The notes under the pieces were generated by a model. That model was not told the origin of the DNA and searched no databases. It saw only the letters and a list, made by a program, of their open reading frames with translations. Positions 6,684 through 9,862 of a DNA stretch of 9,862 nt are shown here, piece after piece; positions within the stretch are counted from its first letter, which is position 1, and each line of letters opens with the position of its first letter. The stretch is from JBGTHB01 sp041746415. Its GTDB lineage: Bacteria; Pseudomonadota; Gammaproteobacteria; Coxiellales; Coxiellaceae. A program made the translations under genes and the position numbers. The stretch is taken from the NCBI GenBank assembly GCA_041746415.1, contig JBGTHB010000179.1:1-9862 (forward strand). The letters run 5' to 3'.

Positions 6684-6688
6684 TGTCT
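6675..6688. promoter_or_regulatory. Imperfect dyad over the -10 box, possible operator
   Basis: AGATAAAATTGTCT is an imperfect inverted repeat (five of seven half-site positions match) lying exactly across the candidate -10 element. Small XRE proteins often bind such dyads at their own promoter, so autorepression is an obvious hypothesis. The repeat is short and imperfect in an AT-rich context and could be chance. Confidence 0.2.
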
Positions 6689-6711
6689 CCGTCTTACTAA
6701 GGAGATATTAC

Positions 6712-7038
6712 ATGGAAAGTTTTCAAGAAGCACTCGAGTTAATGCAACAGTTTGCCCAACGTATTCGTTCATTGCGTTTAGCACGTGGTTGGACACGTGA
6801 TGTGTTGGCGCAACACTCAGACGTGAATGTGTTTACACTAAAAAGATTTGAACGCACAGGGCAGATTTCATTAGAACGTTTTTTAAAATTGTGTGCCACA
6901 CTCGACGTGTTAGACGATATGAAAAGCTTATTAAAATTGCGCACACGTGTTGATATTGAACAATGGAGTGTGCCAGACGAACCACAGCGTCAACGTGGCA
7001 AACGTCGTACCGTCACTGAAGAAGTGGTAGAAGTGTAA
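6712..7038 (+). CDS. XRE-family helix-turn-helix regulator upstream of parC
   Basis: This 108-residue protein has one Cro/C1-type DNA-binding domain at about residues 13-68: RIRSLRLARGWTRDVLAQHS forms helices 1-2, and VNVFTLKRFERTGQISLERF covers the recognition helix and helix 4. The RFERTG-ISLE pattern is typical of small XRE proteins often encoded next to HipA-like kinases, but no kinase gene follows here. The C-terminal tail is basic then acidic (RQRGKRR, then TEEVVEV) and probably disordered. A strong AAGGAG 7 bases before the ATG and a promoter-like sequence support the start. The stop is 5 bases from the parC ATG, so the two should be co-transcribed and translationally coupled. Binding sites and targets are unknown; autoregulation extending to parC is an inference. 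Confidence 0.85.
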   Translation: MESFQEALELMQQFAQRIRSLRLARGWTRDVLAQHSDVNVFTLKRFERTGQISLERFLKLCATLDVLDDMKSLLKLRTRVDIEQWSVPDEPQRQRGKRRTVTEEVVEV

Positions 7039-7043
7039 CTCTA

Positions 7044-9269
7044 ATGCGAATCGAAACCCAGCCATTAGCTGAGTTCACCGAAAAAGCCTATCTCGATTAC
7101 TCGATGTATGTGATTTTAGATCGCGCCCTACCGAGTCTCGCAGATGGACTCAAGCCGGTGCAACGGCGCATTGTGTATGCCATGTCAGAGCTTGGCTTAA
7201 AAGCGACGGCGAAATACAAAAAGTCAGCGCGCACCATTGGTGATGTGTTGGGTAAATTCCATCCGCACGGTGACAGCGCGTGTTATGAAGCGATGGTATT
7301 AATGGCGCAGTCATTTTCGTATCGCTACCCATTTGTGGATGGGCAAGGCAACTGGGGTAGTCCCGACGATCCCAAATCTTTTGCTGCAATGCGTTACACA
7401 GAAGCGCGCTTGTCAGTTTATGCCGATTACTTATTAAAAGAATTGCAACAAGGCACTGTGGATTGGCAACCGAATTTCGATGGCACATTAGAAGAACCAA
7501 AAGTATTGCCAGCGCAGTTGCCCAATGTGCTATTAAATGGCGCTTCCGGTATTGCAGTGGGGATGGCAACGGATATTCCCCCGCACAATTTAACTGAAGT
7601 AGCCAACGCCTGTATTTATTTGCTTGAAAATACTGAAGCGACGTTAACGGATATTTGCAAAATTATTAAAGCGCCAGACTACCCCACATCAGCAGAAATC
7701 ATTACCCCCAAAAAAGACATTAAAGCCATGTATCGCACCGGCAATGGCAGCATTCGCTTGCGTGCGGTGTATGAAATAGAAGAAGGCAATGTGGTGGTGA
7801 CAGCACTGCCGCATCAAACATCGGGTAATAAAGTCATTGAGCAAATCGCTCAGCAAATGATAAATAAAAAATTGCCGATGGTGGCAGACTTACGTGATGA
7901 GTCCGATCATGAAAACCCAACGCGTATTGTGATTGAGCCGCGATCGAATCGCATTGATACTGACGAATTAATGACGCATTTATTTGCTACCACCGATTTA
8001 GAGCGCAGCTACCGTATTAACCTGAATATGATTGGCACTAATGGACGGCCACAAGTTAAAGATTTGCTCACTGTACTAAATGAATGGTTAGCATTCCGTC
8101 TTGAAACAGTGACACGCCGTTTAGCGTTTCGCTTGGAGCAAGTGCAGGCAAGATTGCATTTGTTAGATGGTTTTATTATCGCCTATTTAAATATCGACAA
8201 AATCATCCAAATCATACGCGAAAAAGAGCAACCAAAAATAGAATTGATGCAGCAATTTAAGCTGTCGGAAAAACAAGCGGATGCGATTTTAGATTTAAAA
8301 TTGCGTCATTTGGCTAAGCTTGAAGAACATAAAATTCGCGAAGAACAAACAGCACTACAGGCTGAGCAAAAACAATTACAAGCCATACTCGGCTCGAAAA
8401 GCAAATTAAAAAAATTGGTACGTGATGAAATCACTACCATTCGTGATAACTTTGGTGACGAGCGACGCTCGCCATTAGTTGAGCGTGAAGAAGCACAAGC
8501 GTTGAAAGTCGAAGAATTGATAACAGCTGAGCCGGTGACTGTGGTGTTATCACAAAAAGGATGGATACGTGGTGGCAGAGGTCATGAAATTGAGGGAGCC
8601 AGTTTGAGTTATCGCGGTGGCGATGCTTTTTTAATGCAAGCTAGCGGCAAATCAAATGAGCTGGTGGCGATTATGGATTCACTCGGTCGCAGTTATGCTT
8701 TAGCCACACACGATTTACCTTCAGCACGGAGTCATGGCGATCCATTGACGTCAAAATTAAAACCACAGGGCGGCGCCAATTTTATTTCGGTCACTATGGC
8801 GCAGCCGAAAGATTTATTTTTAATTGCTTCCACAGCAGGCTATGGTTTCCTGACTGAGTTTGAAAATCTGCTGACGAAAAACAAAAGTGGTAAGGCTTTA
8901 TTAAAATGCCCAACTGGAGCAAAAGCATTATCGCCCCAGCGCGTCAGTGATTTGGATTCGCAATATCTTGCTGCGATTACTAGCGAGGGGCATTTGCTGG
9001 TGTTTCCCGTTGCTGAGTTACCACAATTGCCTAAAGGGAAAGGCAATAAAATTGTTGGTATTCCACCAAAAAAAGTGGCTGCTGGAGAAGAGTTATGCAC
9101 GGCAGTGGCGGTGTTAAATGAAAACAGCAGCTTGATATTGACTTCTGGTAAGCGTGATTTCACATTGAAACCAAAAGACCTTGCTAATTTCCAAGCCGAA
9201 CGCGGTCGTCGTGGCTTAAAATTGCCGCGTGGTTTTCGTCAGCTGGATGCGGTGCGGGTTGAAAATTGA
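7044..9269 (+). CDS. parC: DNA topoisomerase IV subunit A
   Basis: ParC is the DNA-cleaving subunit of topoisomerase IV (ParC2ParE2), which unlinks replicated chromosomes and relaxes supercoils with ATP hydrolysed by ParE. The 741 residues (E. coli 752) include the winged-helix/tower breakage-reunion domain at about 1-480, with GLKPVQRRIVYAM at 35-47, the quinolone region KFHPHGDSACYEAM at 71-84, and the catalytic tyrosine Y118 in AAMRYTEARL, preceded by QGNWGSPDD at 101-109. A coiled-coil gate follows (about 370-460, Gln/Lys/Glu-rich), then a C-terminal beta-pinwheel from about 490. The pinwheel lacks a clear GyrA box (QRRGGKG), which favours ParC over GyrA. S78 and E82, equivalent to E. coli S80 and E84, are wild type, so no classic resistance change is present. 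There is no obvious Shine-Dalgarno; coupling to the XRE gene 5 bases upstream probably supplies ribosomes. parE is not adjacent. Confidence 0.98.
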   Translation: MRIETQPLAEFTEKAYLDYSMYVILDRALPSLADGLKPVQRRIVYAMSELGLKATAKYKKSARTIGDVLGKFHPHGDSACYEAMVLMAQSFSYRYPFVDGQGNWGSPDDPKSFAAMRYTEARLSVYADYLLKELQQGTVDWQPNFDGTLEEPKVLPAQLPNVLLNGASGIAVGMATDIPPHNLTEVANACIYLLENTEATLTDICKIIKAPDYPTSAEIITPKKDIKAMYRTGNGSIRLRAVYEIEEGNVVVTALPHQTSGNKVIEQIAQQMINKKLPMVADLRDESDHENPTRIVIEPRSNRIDTDELMTHLFATTDLERSYRINLNMIGTNGRPQVKDLLTVLNEWLAFRLETVTRRLAFRLEQVQARLHLLDGFIIAYLNIDKIIQIIREKEQPKIELMQQFKLSEKQADAILDLKLRHLAKLEEHKIREEQTALQAEQKQLQAILGSKSKLKKLVRDEITTIRDNFGDERRSPLVEREEAQALKVEELITAEPVTVVLSQKGWIRGGRGHEIEGASLSYRGGDAFLMQASGKSNELVAIMDSLGRSYALATHDLPSARSHGDPLTSKLKPQGGANFISVTMAQPKDLFLIASTAGYGFLTEFENLLTKNKSGKALLKCPTGAKALSPQRVSDLDSQYLAAITSEGHLLVFPVAELPQLPKGKGNKIVGIPPKKVAAGEELCTAVAVLNENSSLILTSGKRDFTLKPKDLANFQAERGRRGLKLPRGFRQLDAVRVEN

Positions 9270-9359
9270 TCCTCTTTATGGGGTAACTATTCACTAATCT
9301 TCTATTAAGTTAAATTATTTATACTGATCTCCCTGTAAAAAGCACAGTAGGTATGGATA
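9270..9359 (+). promoter_or_regulatory. parC to unknown-ORF gap, possible weak promoter
   Basis: This 90-base gap shows no GC-rich stem with a T-run, so no intrinsic terminator for parC is evident. TATACT at 9320-9325 is a good -10 candidate for the downstream ORF, but the sequence 17 bases upstream is not a recognisable -35. TAGG at 9348-9351 lies 8 bases before the ATG at 9360 and may act as a modest ribosome site. Confidence 0.3.
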
Positions 9360-9862
9360 ATGTCTAGAAGAGACCGCAAGGGTTCATTTAACGACGAGAA
9401 AAGCAAAAACGATCTGCGATTAACGGCATGGAATAAAATATGCGAGCCAGCGATAACCGCCATCAATGGTATTACTCACAAAACTAAACCCTTTGAAATT
9501 ATTTTGGTTTTCAAATCAATTGCAGCAAGTTGGAACAAATTAAAGGTTCAAGAGCAAAAAAAAGTTTTTAATTTTTACAATTTGATAAACAGTTTACGCT
9601 TTTTTTTAGAAAAATTATTGATTTTTAGTAATAAGCGTTTAATTTTTTACGAAAACGTCTCAGACATATCGATATACAACATAGCTTTGATAGAAAATAT
9701 TATTGAGTATTTTCTACAAAGCGTGCATGCGGAAATTTTTAGTGCTATAGAAAATGAGAAAGTATCATTTGAAAGAAAAGTAAATGAAATACAAAAAGTT
9801 ATGCCGCTTGCTCCAATAAGCAGCTATAGTGCAATTATACCCATGTCACTTTCAATTTTTTT
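9360..9862 (+). CDS. Unrecognised ORF, partial (continues past the right edge), AT-rich
   Basis: The frame is open from the ATG at 9360 to the window end, 167 codons plus two bases with no stop. I do not recognise the protein. The N-terminal 20 residues are highly charged (RRDRKGSFNDEKSKND), followed by a mixed hydrophobic/charged helical-looking body with Phe-, Ile- and Lys-rich stretches (for example FFLEKLLIFSNKRLIFY at 81-97 and IALIENIIEYFLQ at 108-120). No signal peptide or clear transmembrane helix is evident. Composition is notable: the first 120 bases are about 43% GC, the next 240 drop to about 20-28%, and the rest is about 33%, well below parC at about 40%. This fits a laterally acquired or fast-evolving accessory gene. 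A window-length frame in such AT-rich DNA is unlikely by chance, so coding is probable. A host-directed effector is conceivable but unsupported by any motif. Confidence 0.6.
   Translation, partial: MSRRDRKGSFNDEKSKNDLRLTAWNKICEPAITAINGITHKTKPFEIILVFKSIAASWNKLKVQEQKKVFNFYNLINSLRFFLEKLLIFSNKRLIFYENVSDISIYNIALIENIIEYFLQSVHAEIFSAIENEKVSFERKVNEIQKVMPLAPISSYSAIIPMSLSIF

Noticed and set aside
6712..7038. HipBA-type toxin-antitoxin system
   Set aside because: The XRE protein resembles HipB-like partners, but the following gene is parC and no HipA-like kinase is present in the window.
7114..7400. Possible quinolone resistance in parC
   Set aside because: The residues equivalent to E. coli S80 and E84 are Ser and Glu, so no classic resistance substitution is seen.
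7150..7569. 139-codon minus-strand frame inside parC
   Set aside because: It is antisense to the most conserved part of parC and is explained as a shadow of that gene's codon use.
9270..9359. Intrinsic terminator after parC
   Set aside because: No stable GC-rich stem followed by a T-run could be found by eye in the 90-base gap.
1..9862. CRISPR array, transposon, prophage or tRNA-associated island
   Set aside because: No regularly spaced repeats, transposase motifs, phage genes, terminal inverted repeats or tRNA cloverleaf were seen; apart from the right-edge ORF the genes are core metabolism and information processing.

Overview
The window looks like ordinary chromosome from a gammaproteobacterium of moderate to low GC (about 40% by eye). 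RsmJ and DjlA are essentially gammaproteobacterial families. The glutamate-cysteine ligase is the 'proteobacterial type 2' (GshA_ferroox-like) form rather than the enterobacterial one, and ubiquinone hydroxylation uses a Coq7 di-iron enzyme. This points away from Enterobacterales; a Legionellales-like lineage would fit, but I cannot name the genus from the sequence.

Left part (1-4099, all minus strand): a compact run reads gshA -> gshB -> rsmJ, with 4-base ATGA stop/start overlaps at both junctions. After a 92-base gap comes a protein with two tandem sugar-nucleotidyltransferase domains, whose 3' end lies outside the window. gshA and gshB together make glutathione from Glu, Cys and Gly. rsmJ modifies 16S rRNA and appears to be a translational passenger. 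The left-edge protein probably belongs to surface-polysaccharide or sugar-nucleotide synthesis.

Middle part (4100-6634): a 93-base divergent intergenic region separates gshA from djlA (membrane-anchored DnaK co-chaperone). It is followed by rpe (pentose phosphate pathway) and a 76-residue putative two-helix membrane protein. The last of these runs tail-to-tail into coq7 (ubiquinone synthesis, minus strand), with a 35-base overlap.

Right part (6635-9862, plus strand): divergently from coq7, a promoter-like sequence precedes a small XRE-type helix-turn-helix protein. Its stop codon is 5 bases before parC (topoisomerase IV subunit A, complete, with wild-type quinolone-determining residues). After parC an unrecognised ORF begins at 9360 and runs off the right edge; most of it is much more AT-rich than the rest.

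I see no tRNA, rRNA, CRISPR array, insertion sequence or prophage feature. No intergenic stretch exceeds about 110 bases. The least conventional elements are the two-domain nucleotidyltransferase, the XRE-parC pairing and the AT-rich unknown ORF at the right edge.
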